Shown: positions 34,025 to 43,006 of the stretch, piece by piece | Position numbering within the stretch: the first letter of the stretch is position 1 | How the letters are laid out: every line of letters begins with the position of its first letter | Assembly (NCBI GenBank): GCA_910586395.1 | Contig: CAJUFX010000002.1 | Coordinates: 91,598 to 155,597 of the forward strand | Direction: 5' to 3' | Length of the DNA: 64,000 bases | Source of the DNA: an uncultured Bacteroidales bacterium | Lineage (GTDB): Bacteria > Bacteroidota > Bacteroidia > Bacteroidales > P3 | Notes under the pieces: model-generated | Told to the model about the DNA's origin: nothing | Seen by the model: only the letters and a program-made list of their open reading frames with translations | Databases searched by the model: none | Translations under genes and position numbers: made by a program

Positions 34025-34168
34025 AACTATAAGTTTTTAGTTAGTGATTAGTGCTTCAGGCCTTGGACCAAACTCTAAGGCATGGACAAAACTATAACAA
34101 AACGTTCGTCCGGCCAATTATTTTACGGATTATTCATTATAATTTCGCGAAATCGAAATTATTTTCTC

Positions 34169-34176
34169 TATTTTTG
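34169..34176 (+). promoter_or_regulatory. -7 box next to the regulator start codon
   Basis: TATTTTTG ends four bases before the chosen ATG at 34181. Only a weak TTTC at 34143-34146 could serve as the -33 box. A start here would give a message with no leader. Confidence 0.4.
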
Positions 34177-34180
34177 TATT

Positions 34181-35995
34181 ATGAATGAAAGCGGATTCCC
34201 AAGAAAGATAAAACGATTCATCCTGTTTTCCATATTCCTGACTCCATGTCTGATTGCTGTGGGCGGCACGGCCAGACCCGATGGATTCGATACGTTGGCC
34301 AAACTGTCGCCCCGCGAGCTCTACGCATTGGGAGAGGACGCCTATCAGTCGGAGGATTATGACAAGGCGTTGCAAATCTTCATGGTGATCTGTTCCCGCT
34401 ATAACCTTTCGGACCATGAAGAAAACCAGCGCATCTATACCAAGGCCTTTATCCGAAACGGCAACTTAAGGTACAAGACCGCAACCTATTCTTCGGCCAT
34501 GGATTTCTATCTGAAAGCATTACATATAGCCGAAACCCATGGCTTCGACGACCTCATCGGCCTTATCTACGCCCATATCGGCAATATATACGCCTCCAAC
34601 AACGATTTTGAAAGTGCCATCACAGCCTATAAACGGGCGCTCCCATACGCCTATGCTTTCGGCAAAGACAACGTGAAGTCCATGGCATTGAACAATCTGG
34701 TAGGAACCCATTATTTCAAAGGAGAAATCGATTCGGCCGAACATTATTTCCGTCTTTTTCAGGAACTGCATTATGACGACCCACGGTTCATCTATGATAT
34801 TTGTCTGAACCAAGCCTTGATTTTCAACGGGATCGGAAAAAACGACTCGGCTAAAATCTATGCGAAAAAAGCGGCTGGAAACGCCATTGAGAACCATTTG
34901 TCACAACCTTGTATCGGTGCCTGTTATTCTTCCATCGCCCAATTCTTTGAAGAAGAAGGCCAGTGGGATTCCGCTCTTTTCTACCTGCATCTGAATGAAG
35001 ACATCGCCCGTGAGACACAGACCAACGAACTGCTCGTGGCCACACTGCGTGATTTAGGGCGCATCTACGATAACAAGGGATTACGCGAAGAGGCATTGGC
35101 CTATAAATCTGAATATTGGATTATTTATGACTCCATTTTCGGCCAAAAGGAATTTAACGATCTGAAAAACAAACAAATATTTTACGAATTAGAACGCAAT
35201 GCCTCTACGATCAATAACCTGAACGCTATCCGGATGCTGCAACGGAACGGCATCGTCGTATTGAGTGTCGCGATAGGGATATTCATTGCACTGATCGCCA
35301 TTCTATATTATCAGAAACGCAAACTCAAGGCAGCCTACGGCGATCTCTTCGAACGCAACCACCGCCAATTGTCGGACGAAATAAATTACAGACACCGCAT
35401 CCAGACACTTGAGAAATCCCTCGAAAATGCCCGCATCAAAATTTCCGCACTGGCCGCATTGGCCACGGCCAATCATGGCGCCGAAAACGAGACGGATAAA
35501 AAGGACATGGGCGAAACCGAGACGGACGGAAAAGACGGCTCTGTAGAAGAAAATGCATCAACCAACCGTAAAACCGTTGTCAATCAGGAACAACGGAACA
35601 AAATAGCCCGCGATATCATGCGGATTATGGAGACGACCGAAGATTGGTGCGCCTGCGATTACAGCATCGACAAACTGGCGGCCGTCATCGACTCCAACGC
35701 GCGTTATGTCTCCGAAGTCATCAACGATGTTTTTGACAAGAATTTCCGCGCCATGCTCAACGAATACCGTATCAAGAAAGCCATGATACGGCTGAGCGAC
35801 ATCGAACATTACGGCCATCTGACCATCAAGGCCATCTCGGAAAGCGTAGGCTATAAATCGCAGGCCACATTCATCACGGCCTTCACGAAATTCACGGGCC
35901 TCAAACCCGGCCTGTATCAGAAACTGGCCGTCGAACGCCACGCCAAGGGCGAAAGGATGGACACCGCCCTGACCGACAACGAAATGGAAATATAG
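34181..35995 (+). CDS. TPR/AraC-type membrane sensor-regulator
   Basis: A 604-residue protein that joins a probable periplasmic sensor to a cytoplasmic DNA-binding domain. It has an N-terminal hydrophobic segment (FILFSIFLTPCLIAVGG). Tetratricopeptide repeats run through roughly residues 40-330 (LGEDAYQSEDYDKALQIF, IGNIYASNNDFESAITAYKRA). One membrane helix follows (GIVVLSVAIGIFIALIAILYY), then a charged coiled coil, and a C-terminal AraC-type helix-turn-helix pair (DKLAAVIDSNARYVSEVIN, AISESVGYKSQATFITAFTKF). It lies divergent from the T9SS adhesin gene. A paralogue lies at 61835. An ATG at 34082 would add 33 residues and destroy the signal sequence layout. The ligand is unknown. Confidence 0.88.
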   Translation: MNESGFPRKIKRFILFSIFLTPCLIAVGGTARPDGFDTLAKLSPRELYALGEDAYQSEDYDKALQIFMVICSRYNLSDHEENQRIYTKAFIRNGNLRYKTATYSSAMDFYLKALHIAETHGFDDLIGLIYAHIGNIYASNNDFESAITAYKRALPYAYAFGKDNVKSMALNNLVGTHYFKGEIDSAEHYFRLFQELHYDDPRFIYDICLNQALIFNGIGKNDSAKIYAKKAAGNAIENHLSQPCIGACYSSIAQFFEEEGQWDSALFYLHLNEDIARETQTNELLVATLRDLGRIYDNKGLREEALAYKSEYWIIYDSIFGQKEFNDLKNKQIFYELERNASTINNLNAIRMLQRNGIVVLSVAIGIFIALIAILYYQKRKLKAAYGDLFERNHRQLSDEINYRHRIQTLEKSLENARIKISALAALATANHGAENETDKKDMGETETDGKDGSVEENASTNRKTVVNQEQRNKIARDIMRIMETTEDWCACDYSIDKLAAVIDSNARYVSEVINDVFDKNFRAMLNEYRIKKAMIRLSDIEHYGHLTIKAISESVGYKSQATFITAFTKFTGLKPGLYQKLAVERHAKGERMDTALTDNEMEI

Positions 35996-36048
35996 AGGGC
36001 TTTGACTTTCTTAAAGGCGAGACAGAGAGGTTATTAAGCTATCTTCAT

Positions 36049-36080
36049 GCGGCGGTTTGGCGGCGGTTTGGCGGCGGTTG
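36049..36080. repeat. 11-bp direct repeat GCGGCGGTTTG
   Basis: Two exact copies at 36049 and 36060 and a partial third at 36071, in the 137-base gap between two convergent genes. No function can be given. Confidence 0.6.
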
Positions 36081-36132
36081 CTTCAGTACGTGACTGAGCC
36101 CGAATCCCGATAATAACATAGCAGATTGCCCT

Positions 36133-36987
36133 TTATGACGCGCCGTCAAGGGCTTGGGTCAGGATGATGAAGTCCGATACGGCGAGCTGTTCAGCCCGCA
36201 GTGAAAGATAAGGCGCCGGAATACGGTCGAAAGCGGGCGCCGGAGCGGATGATTCCAACGATCTGAGCGCGTTGCGCAACGTCTTGCGCCGTTGGCCGAA
36301 CGCAGCCTTGACCACTTTAAGGAATAGTTTTTCATCGCAAGGCAGATGATAGTCGGCCTTGCGTGTGAGCCGGATGACGCCCGAACGTACCTGGGGGGGC
36401 GGGTTGAACTCGCAGGGTTCCACGGTAAACAGGTATTCGGCTTCGTAAAAGGCCTGTATCCAGACACTCAATATGCCGTAGGTCTTGCTGCCGGGGCCGG
36501 CCGCCACGCGTTCGGCCACTTCTTTCTGGAACATGCCGGCGATGACGGGAATCCGGTCGCGCGCCTCCACGGCCTTGAACAGGATCTGGGACGAGATATT
36601 GTAAGGATAATTCCCGATCAGGCAAAACGATTCGTTTTGAAACACCGTATCTAAATCCAGCCGCAGGAAATCGGCGGAAATCAACTGCCCGTCGGTCGTC
36701 TTGTCGGGATACGTGGCCTGCAGATACGCGACCGACTCGCGGTCGAGTTCCACCATGCGGACACTGCGGCCGGGCAGTTGCCAAAGGAACTGCGTCAGTA
36801 CGCCCATGCCGGGCCCTATTTCCAATACGTTTTTCGGGCCATCGTCACCGGCCACGGTCTGGGCGATGCGTTCGGCCACGGCCGTATTGCGCAGAAAATG
36901 CTGGCCTAAACTCTTTTTGGCTTGAACCGCCGTGGCGGGACAGGACGGATTCGGCCGCATGGGACGATCCGGGCGATATGATTTCAT
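36133..36987 (-). CDS. rsmA: 16S rRNA dimethyladenosine transferase RsmA (KsgA)
   Basis: Dimethylates two adjacent adenosines in helix 45 of 16S rRNA during small-subunit assembly. 284 residues. KKSLGQHFLRN near 24, SAM motif VLEIGPGMGVLTQFL at 54-68, VELDRESVAYL (acidic residue of motif II), and catalytic NYPYNIS at 126-132. The C-terminal helical domain has FGQRRKTLRNAL, as expected. It overlaps the end of the TPR gene by 4 bases (ATGA) and is the last gene of the serS-TPR-rsmA unit. Confidence 0.97.
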   Translation of the reverse strand: MKSYRPDRPMRPNPSCPATAVQAKKSLGQHFLRNTAVAERIAQTVAGDDGPKNVLEIGPGMGVLTQFLWQLPGRSVRMVELDRESVAYLQATYPDKTTDGQLISADFLRLDLDTVFQNESFCLIGNYPYNISSQILFKAVEARDRIPVIAGMFQKEVAERVAAGPGSKTYGILSVWIQAFYEAEYLFTVEPCEFNPPPQVRSGVIRLTRKADYHLPCDEKLFLKVVKAAFGQRRKTLRNALRSLESSAPAPAFDRIPAPYLSLRAEQLAVSDFIILTQALDGAS

Positions 36988-39527
36988 GAATTTTTGTTTT
37001 TACGTGATTTTTCCGAAGTTTCCGGACGGGCGGCAGGACAGGCGGCAGGATAGGCGGACGAAGCCCCTGAGATTTGAGGCGACAGGCCAACCGCTTGCCG
37101 CAGACGCCGGTAGGATTCCATCGCCTGGGGCGCGAGCAAGGAGGAAGGAAACCGCTCGAAGAGTTCCCGGCAGGCTTCCATGGCCTTTTCCGGCTGACCC
37201 AAGGCTTCGTGAAGGACCGCGGCCTCCAGCAGCGCGTCGTCGGCCCAAAGGGAGGCGGGCTGCCCCGCCGGCTGCCGATAGACATGTTCCAAGGCCGCCA
37301 GGGCTTCCTGGAGCGAATCGACCTGCTTATAAATCCGCGCTTTCTTGTAATAGACATCGTCATGAAGCTGCCGCTCGGCCGGCATGCGGAGCACGCTGTC
37401 CAACACCTGCAGGGCCTGCCCGTAGAGCCGGCGGTAAGCCAAGGCGTCGGCGCGCGCCACATACCGCAACCCGCGGTAGGTGCTGTCGGCATTGTTGTTT
37501 TCCTTGATCAGGAGCGAGAGTTCCATGGCGTCGTTGGCGATGAGTTTGGACGTGGCCGCGCGCAGCACTTCCAGTTGCGACAACGCCCATTCGAATTCGC
37601 CCACATAATACGAGAGGCGGGCGGTCTGCAACTTGGCGTAGAAACCGACGGCATCCTGCTTGAAATCTTTTTCCACCTGCGCGTAAAGCAGCATGGCGTC
37701 CCACGTCTTGCCCATGAACAACAGCATATCGGCGTATTCCGTCTTCATCCCGGCCCTTTGGCGGGCGGTGACCCGCGCCTGCGCGATACATTGTTCCATC
37801 AAGGCCTGCGCCGCAGCCTCCTCTTGCGTGTGATAGGCGTATAGGCGGGCGAGGTTGCGCGCCACCGGCCACATCGCCGCTTCGGCGGACGCCTGCGGAT
37901 TCTGCCGCCACAGGGCTTCGTAATCGGCCTTAAGGCGGTGGAGTTCGAGGCTGTCGGTCAGGCTCCCCTGCTCCAGACGGCGAAACTGCAGGTCCAGCAG
38001 TTCGCGGCGGGCGTCCCGGACCACTTCGGGCAGGTAGTCCTGCGGCTGTCCGGCGGCCTGCAGCAGAAGATTTTCCAATGCGGCGACCGCTTCCTGTTCC
38101 GCCTGATTGCCGATGGCCGTACGCGCGGTTTCCAACAGCTTAAGCCCGCCGTCGTAAGCGAAATTCTTAAAAACTTCGGCCATACGGAAAGCCAAGGCGT
38201 AATCTCCCTCCTGCAAGGCCGCCCAACGCAGCCATTCGGCCAGATCGTAGTTCTGCGGGTTTTTCTGCCAACAAGTGTAGAGCGCCTTTTTAAGCCGGAA
38301 CGCGGGGGACGCGGACTGGGCGGCTGGCTGGGCTTCGCGGACAGACGGAGTGCGGGGCGCGGCTTCGCGGGCCCCGTAAAAATACGCCTGCCAGTCGGCC
38401 TCCACCTGTGTCATCGCGGTTTCGTGGCGGCTCTCGGGGGTGGAAGAACCGCCGTAGGGAGAGGCGGGCGCGGTTGTGGCGACCGTTTCACGGCCGCCAC
38501 AACCATCCCTTTGCGTACGGACAAACAGCAGGGCTTCGTCCAGCATGCGTTCCATTTCCCCCAGGTGGAGGTAGGCCTTGAAGAGCTCGTACGCAAAGGG
38601 GACGCAGCCGGCGGCTTCGTCCGCAAAAGTCCCCGGCTTGATTGAAACCGCCCCGCCGGTTGAAACGGTCCTTCCGGCCGAGACAGCCCCGCCAACCGGG
38701 ACGGTCGAAACGCCGGACGGAGCCGTAGCAACCGCTTTTCCGGTCCAGCCCGCCGAAGCCGCCGGCTGCGCGCGCCGCCCCTCCTCGTAAAGCGCGGCGC
38801 TGTAGCGCGCGGTACCGGACTGCGTCCAAAGCGCCTCGGAGAGCTCGTCCAAGCCGATTCCGACACCGCCCTGCGCCCAATAATCCGTCACGGCCTGCAT
38901 AAAGGCCTTGTGCGCTTTGGACGCCTGGCCCTGCGCCAGATGGATTTGTCCCAAATCCACACGGTACCGCGCGAGGGTCTGCGGCAGATGCCCGCCGACA
39001 GCACGACCGACCGACCCACGCGCCTTGTCTTCGGCCTCGCGGCCGCTGCCGCCGACGCCAGCCTCCGCAACAGTCCGGCCGGCGCCGTCAGGCGCCATTC
39101 CGCCGACGCGACGGTCCACTCCGCCGCCCTTGGCGACGGAACGCATCTGCCGCGACACCAATGCCTCGGCCTCTTTATAACGTTCGAGTTTGAGTAAAAC
39201 TTCCAGATATTGCCGATACAGCATGGGATTGGGGTCCTGCCCGTAGGCCGAGGCATACAGCGCCGCCGCTTTTTCGTAGTCGCCATTCAGAGCCAACTGC
39301 CGCGCCGCCTGCCACGTATGGCCTTGCGGCGGCTCAGAGGACTCAGGTATCCCGGATGTTTCAAAAAGATCCGCTGTCTCCTCGGGCGCAAACCGGTCTG
39401 TCGGGTCACCCGGCACACTATTCATCATTGCCAAAGCCGGATTCAGGCCGCACAGACCAGCACAAAGCAAGCCCGCGATCATCCAGCCCGCGCGCCACTT
39501 CCCGCCACGTCTCAAGCCCCATCCCAT
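36984..39527 (-). CDS. Exported TPR protein
   Basis: An 847-residue protein. A signal peptide with a hydrophobic core (WMIAGLLCAGLCGLNPALA) is followed by TPR-like helix pairs from about 70 to the end (ALNGDYEKAAALYASAYGQ, LGEMERMLDEALLF, YAQVEKDFKQDAVGFYAK, HEALGQPEKAMEACRELF). The protein is predicted to be periplasmic. Two Gly/Ala/Val-rich inserts interrupt the helices (around residues 140-170 and 265-300), with visibly repetitive Gly-Gly-Ala-Val wording. It lies between serS and rsmA with 10-base and overlapping junctions, so it is co-transcribed. Function is unknown. CGGGTCACCCG lies inside the gene at 39402. Confidence 0.85.
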   Translation of the reverse strand: MGWGLRRGGKWRAGWMIAGLLCAGLCGLNPALAMMNSVPGDPTDRFAPEETADLFETSGIPESSEPPQGHTWQAARQLALNGDYEKAAALYASAYGQDPNPMLYRQYLEVLLKLERYKEAEALVSRQMRSVAKGGGVDRRVGGMAPDGAGRTVAEAGVGGSGREAEDKARGSVGRAVGGHLPQTLARYRVDLGQIHLAQGQASKAHKAFMQAVTDYWAQGGVGIGLDELSEALWTQSGTARYSAALYEEGRRAQPAASAGWTGKAVATAPSGVSTVPVGGAVSAGRTVSTGGAVSIKPGTFADEAAGCVPFAYELFKAYLHLGEMERMLDEALLFVRTQRDGCGGRETVATTAPASPYGGSSTPESRHETAMTQVEADWQAYFYGAREAAPRTPSVREAQPAAQSASPAFRLKKALYTCWQKNPQNYDLAEWLRWAALQEGDYALAFRMAEVFKNFAYDGGLKLLETARTAIGNQAEQEAVAALENLLLQAAGQPQDYLPEVVRDARRELLDLQFRRLEQGSLTDSLELHRLKADYEALWRQNPQASAEAAMWPVARNLARLYAYHTQEEAAAQALMEQCIAQARVTARQRAGMKTEYADMLLFMGKTWDAMLLYAQVEKDFKQDAVGFYAKLQTARLSYYVGEFEWALSQLEVLRAATSKLIANDAMELSLLIKENNNADSTYRGLRYVARADALAYRRLYGQALQVLDSVLRMPAERQLHDDVYYKKARIYKQVDSLQEALAALEHVYRQPAGQPASLWADDALLEAAVLHEALGQPEKAMEACRELFERFPSSLLAPQAMESYRRLRQAVGLSPQISGASSAYPAACPAARPETSEKSRKNKNS

Positions 39528-39537
39528 GCCGCGGGGC

Positions 39538-40809
39538 TTATATCATTTCGAAGCCCGTGAATTCCACCAAAGCCTTGGGAATGCGGATGCCTTCCGCGCA
39601 TTGATGGTTCTCCAACAAAGCGGCCACGATGCGGGGCAACGCGATGGCGCTGCCGTTGAGCGTATGCGGGAACACGGTCTTGCCGTCGGCGTCCTTGTAA
39701 CGCAGTTTCATGCGGTTGGACTGGTAAGTCTCGAAATTGGAGACCGAGCTGACTTCCAGCCAGCGTTTCTGCGCGGCCGAAAACACCTCGAAATCGAACG
39801 TCAAGGCAGAGGTAAAACTCATGTCGCCGCCGCAGAGACGCAACACGCGGTAAGGCAGTTCCAGTTCCTCGATGAGACCGCCCACGTGCCGGCACATGTC
39901 TTCCAAGGCCGCATACGAGTTTTCGGGCTTTTCGATGCGCACGATCTCCACCTTGTCGAACTGGTGCAGACGGTTCAGGCCGCGCACGTCCTTGCCGTAG
40001 GAGCCGGCCTCGCGCCGGAAACAGGCCGAATAGGCGGCGTTCATGACCGGCAGGTCCTTTTCGGAAAGGATGACGTCGCGGTAAAGGTTGGTCACGGGCA
40101 CCTCGGCCGTCGGGATGAGATAGAAATTGTCAAGCCCGACATGATACATCTGGGCGTCTTTGTCGGGCAACTGACCCGTGCCGTAGCCCGAAGCCTCGTT
40201 GACCATGAGCGGCGGCATGATTTCCAAATAGCCGGCCTTGGTGGCGCGGTCCAAAAAGAAATTGATGAGCGCGCGTTGCAGGCGGGCGCCTTTACCCTTG
40301 TAAACGGGGAAGCCCGCCCCCGTGATCTTGTTGCCCAACTCGAAATCGATGAGCTGGTACCTGGCGGCCAAATCCCAATGCGGCAACGCGTCTCCCGGCA
40401 GTTCGGGTATCGTGCCGACCTGCCTTTCCACCACGTTGTCTTCCGCCGTACGCCCTTCGGGTACCGAATCGTGCGGCGTATTGGGTATCGCATAAAGCAG
40501 TTGCTTCAATTTCTCGTCGCATTCGTTGAGCTGCTGGGTCAGCGTCTTGGTCTGCTCCTTGAGCCGGCCGGTCTGTTCGGACAAGGCCTGTGCCTCTTCC
40601 TTGCGTCCCTGCCCCATCATCGCGCCGATTTCCTTGGATATCTTCTTACTCTGCGCCAGATTGGCGTCCAGTTCCTGCTGCGTCTTGCGCCGGATCTGGT
40701 CGGTGGCCAGCACCTCGTTGATGACGGCCTCCGCCGAGGCAAAATGCTTTTTCTGCAGTTTGGCGATGACTTCCTGCGTCCGTTCCCTGATGATTTGAAG
40801 CTGTAACAT
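39538..40809 (-). CDS. serS: Serine-tRNA ligase
   Basis: Charges tRNA-Ser (and tRNA-Sec where present). 423 residues. The start MLQLQIIRERTQEVIAKLQKK opens the N-terminal antiparallel coiled coil that grips the tRNA long arm. The class II core contains RALINFFLDRATKAGYLEIMPP (motif 1 region), ACFRREAGSYGKDVRGLNRLHQF-like motif 2, and SNFETYQSNRMKLRYK with NGSAIALPRIVAALLE as motif 3. An ATG at 40899 would add 30 residues with no family match. A TACCTTTG box lies on the minus strand at 40839-40832, 22 bases before the start; its -33 box is unclear. Confidence 0.97.
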   Translation of the reverse strand: MLQLQIIRERTQEVIAKLQKKHFASAEAVINEVLATDQIRRKTQQELDANLAQSKKISKEIGAMMGQGRKEEAQALSEQTGRLKEQTKTLTQQLNECDEKLKQLLYAIPNTPHDSVPEGRTAEDNVVERQVGTIPELPGDALPHWDLAARYQLIDFELGNKITGAGFPVYKGKGARLQRALINFFLDRATKAGYLEIMPPLMVNEASGYGTGQLPDKDAQMYHVGLDNFYLIPTAEVPVTNLYRDVILSEKDLPVMNAAYSACFRREAGSYGKDVRGLNRLHQFDKVEIVRIEKPENSYAALEDMCRHVGGLIEELELPYRVLRLCGGDMSFTSALTFDFEVFSAAQKRWLEVSSVSNFETYQSNRMKLRYKDADGKTVFPHTLNGSAIALPRIVAALLENHQCAEGIRIPKALVEFTGFEMI

Positions 40810-41046
40810 ATCTTTTGTATTAAATAACCTACAAAGGTACGAAAACCGCCGCAAAGTTGCCTGTTTTTCTACACACCCCGTTTTACCGCCCTTTACCAAG
40901 GCATTCCGGCGACATTCCGGCGATACTTCAGCGGCACTGGGCGATACTTCATCAACACTGGGGCGGCATTCATTTCACAACCGGGAATCCGTCCGCCCTC
41001 TGTCTCGGAACTCGGAAAAATATTAAGTATTATTAAGAATTTTTGT

Positions 41047-41077
41047 TTTGCAGGTAGGAATCCATGCCCTATCTTTG
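41047..41077 (+). promoter_or_regulatory. Promoter of the Rpn-like gene
   Basis: TTTG (41047-41050), 19 bases, TATCTTTG (41070-41077). The leader would be about 35 bases. Confidence 0.75.
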
Positions 41078-41121
41078 CATTGTTGAAACAATTAGAATCA
41101 GAAAACGAGGAAGGGTATATC

Positions 41122-42087
41122 ATGACGAAAGAGACAGCCGACAAATATATAAGATTTGATTGGGCGATGAAACGCCTGTTGCGCAACAAAGCGAACTTCA
41201 CGGTTCTGGAAGGTTTCCTGACCACGCTGCTGAACGAGAAGATTACTATACAGCAACTGTTGGAGAGCGAAAGCAACCAAGAAGACGCGAACGACAAATA
41301 CAATCGCGTGGACTTGCTGGCGTTAAACAGCAAGGAAGAACTGATATTGATAGAGATACAGAACAACAACGAATACGCTTATTTTCAACGTATGCTGTTC
41401 GGCACTTCCAAACTCGTAACGGAATACATCGAACGGGGTCAAGACTACGATAAAATCCGAAAGGTGTACAGTATCAATATTGTGTACTTCTCTTTGGGAC
41501 ATGGAAAAGACTATGTTTACCACGGCAAGACGGAATTCCGCGGCATCCACCTCAACGATGTCCTGGATCTGACGCCCTTTCAGCGGCAACAATTCAAAGT
41601 GGATTCGGTGAGCCGGCTGTATCCGGAATACTACATCTTAAAAGTCAATGACTTCAATAAGGTCGCGACTACGCCCTTGGAGGAATGGATCTATTATCTG
41701 CGCACGGGTAAGGTGCCGGAATCGGCACAGGCTCCCGGTTTGGACGGCGTCCGGAAAAGGCTGAAAGAGGACCGCATGACGGAAAGCGAACGGAATGCAT
41801 ATTACCGCCATATCGACAACTTGGTCAGCCTCCGCGACACGATTGTGAATACACGTGCGGAAGCCATTTGGGAAGGTCATGAAGAGGGGTTCGCTGCCGG
41901 ACACGCCCAAGGCATGGAGAAAGGTATGGTCGAAGGTCGGGAGAAAGGATTAGCGGAAGGACGGGCGGAAGGCGAAAAGGCCAAGGCGATGGAGATTGCC
42001 CGCCGGCTGAAAGCCCAAGGCTTCGCCACATCCGACATACAGGAAACCACGGGACTTCCGGCGGCCGACATCGACGGATTACCATGA
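41122..42087 (+). CDS. Rpn family PD-(D/E)xK nuclease
   Basis: A 321-residue protein of the Rpn/YhgA-like family, often labelled putative transposase. It opens MTKETADKYIRFDWAMKRLL (family signature FDxxFKxLF). The nuclease core is NRVDLLALNSKEELILIEIQ, where Asp and the ELILIEIQ strand supply the metal ligands. The middle part (RMLFGTSKLVTEYI, VYSINIVYFSLGHGKDY) is typical. After residue 260 comes a run of Glu-Gly repeats (GHEEGFAAGHAQGMEKGMVE) forming a charged helix. Rpn proteins promote RecA-independent recombination in E. coli; here that is only family knowledge. No IS ends or target duplications were found around it, so it behaves as a resident gene. Confidence 0.9.
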   Translation: MTKETADKYIRFDWAMKRLLRNKANFTVLEGFLTTLLNEKITIQQLLESESNQEDANDKYNRVDLLALNSKEELILIEIQNNNEYAYFQRMLFGTSKLVTEYIERGQDYDKIRKVYSINIVYFSLGHGKDYVYHGKTEFRGIHLNDVLDLTPFQRQQFKVDSVSRLYPEYYILKVNDFNKVATTPLEEWIYYLRTGKVPESAQAPGLDGVRKRLKEDRMTESERNAYYRHIDNLVSLRDTIVNTRAEAIWEGHEEGFAAGHAQGMEKGMVEGREKGLAEGRAEGEKAKAMEIARRLKAQGFATSDIQETTGLPAADIDGLP

Positions 42088-42265
42088 ATCTTCTTTCTGT
42101 CCTTTTCTGCCGCCAAAAACGCATTATCGTTGTAACATCACAACACGAAATTCTGCATAATTTTAGTTTATAAAGATACGGATTTTGCACATTCCCTTGC
42201 CTGGAAATGCCTTGTCCAACCCCCGTCTGCATAGACATATTCCAGACCGGCAACCCGCAGATAAC

Positions 42266-42296
42266 TTGCATATCCGGAATATTCTCCCTATCTTTG
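42266..42296 (+). promoter_or_regulatory. Promoter of rplU-rpmA
   Basis: TTG (42266-42268), 20 bases, TATCTTTG (42289-42296). The leader is about 45 bases and contains GTTGAAAA words and an A/T-rich self-complementary stretch (AAAAATTTTT) that could form a weak hairpin. Confidence 0.75.
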
Positions 42297-42345
42297 CCCC
42301 CTTGTTGAAAACCTGTTGAAAAAAATTTTTAAACAACTTACTGTT

Positions 42346-42654
42346 ATGTACGCAATTGTGGATATAGCCGGACAACAGATGAAGGTTCAGGAGAACCAGA
42401 AGCTGTTCGTCAATCGCCTGCAGGCAGAAGAAGGTGCGATGGTGGAGTTCGACCAAGTTCTCCTCAAAGACCTCGACGGCCAGGTTCAGGTAGGCACGCC
42501 CGTTTTGAGCGGTGCTAAAGTTACGGCTAAGGTTTTGTCCCACCTTAAGGGCGACAAAGTTATCATTTTCAAAAAGAAGAGAAGAAAGGGCTACCGTAAG
42601 ACCAACGGTTTCCGCTCTTCCTTGACTCAAATTCAAATCGAAAAAATCGCTTAA
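42346..42654 (+). CDS. rplU: 50S ribosomal protein L21
   Basis: 102 residues. MYAIVDIAGQQMKVQENQKLF and VLSHLKGDKVIIFKKKRRKGY match L21, including the basic KKKRRKGYR loop that contacts 23S rRNA. The ATG at 42346 is chosen over an upstream codon at 42316, because L21 starts MYAIV. It is the first gene of the rplU-rpmA operon, 12 bases ahead of rpmA. Confidence 0.98.
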   Translation: MYAIVDIAGQQMKVQENQKLFVNRLQAEEGAMVEFDQVLLKDLDGQVQVGTPVLSGAKVTAKVLSHLKGDKVIIFKKKRRKGYRKTNGFRSSLTQIQIEKIA

Positions 42655-42666
42655 AACAGAGAACCC

Positions 42667-42927
42667 ATGGCACACAAAAAAGGAGTCGGCAGTTCCGATA
42701 ACGGCCGCGAATCAGAAAGCAAACGTTTGGGCGTAAAGATATTCGGCGGTCAAGCGGCCACGGCCGGTAATATCATCATCCGTCAGAGAGGTACGAAATA
42801 CCACCCGGACACGAACGTGGGTATGGGCAAGGATCATACGCTGTTCGCCTTGGTTGACGGTACGGTACACTTTAAACGCAAACGCGACAACCGGTCTTAT
42901 GTTTCGGTCATTCCGGCCGAAAACTAA
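42667..42927 (+). CDS. rpmA: 50S ribosomal protein L27
   Basis: 86 residues. MAHKKGVGSSDNGRESESKR is the standard N-terminal tail that reaches the peptidyl-transferase centre, with no cleavable extension of the kind seen in Firmicutes. GTKYHPDTNVGMGKDHTLFA follows. It is the second gene of the operon and ends before a strong hairpin terminator. Confidence 0.98.
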   Translation: MAHKKGVGSSDNGRESESKRLGVKIFGGQAATAGNIIIRQRGTKYHPDTNVGMGKDHTLFALVDGTVHFKRKRDNRSYVSVIPAEN

Positions 42928-42945
42928 CGGTGTAACGCACGACAC

Positions 42946-42980
42946 GAAGGGGGCGAACCGCAAGGTTTTCCCCCTTTTTC
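42946..42980 (+). terminator. Intrinsic terminator after rpmA
   Basis: AAGGGGG..AACC pairs with GGTT..CCCCCTT around a GCAA loop and ends in TTTTT. Confidence 0.85.
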
Positions 42981-43006
42981 GTTTGTGACGGCAAACAGCA
43001 GATAAT

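Noticed and set aside
36049..36080. Terminator of rsmA or the regulator gene
   Set aside because: The GCGGCGGTTTG repeats are direct, not inverted, and have no T-tract after a stem.
39526..40806. 426-codon frame antisense to serS
   Set aside because: Shadow; serS motifs on the minus strand are unambiguous.
41122..42087. Insertion sequence (Rpn labelled as transposase)
   Set aside because: No terminal inverted repeats or target duplication around the gene; Rpn proteins are nucleases that only share a label with transposases.
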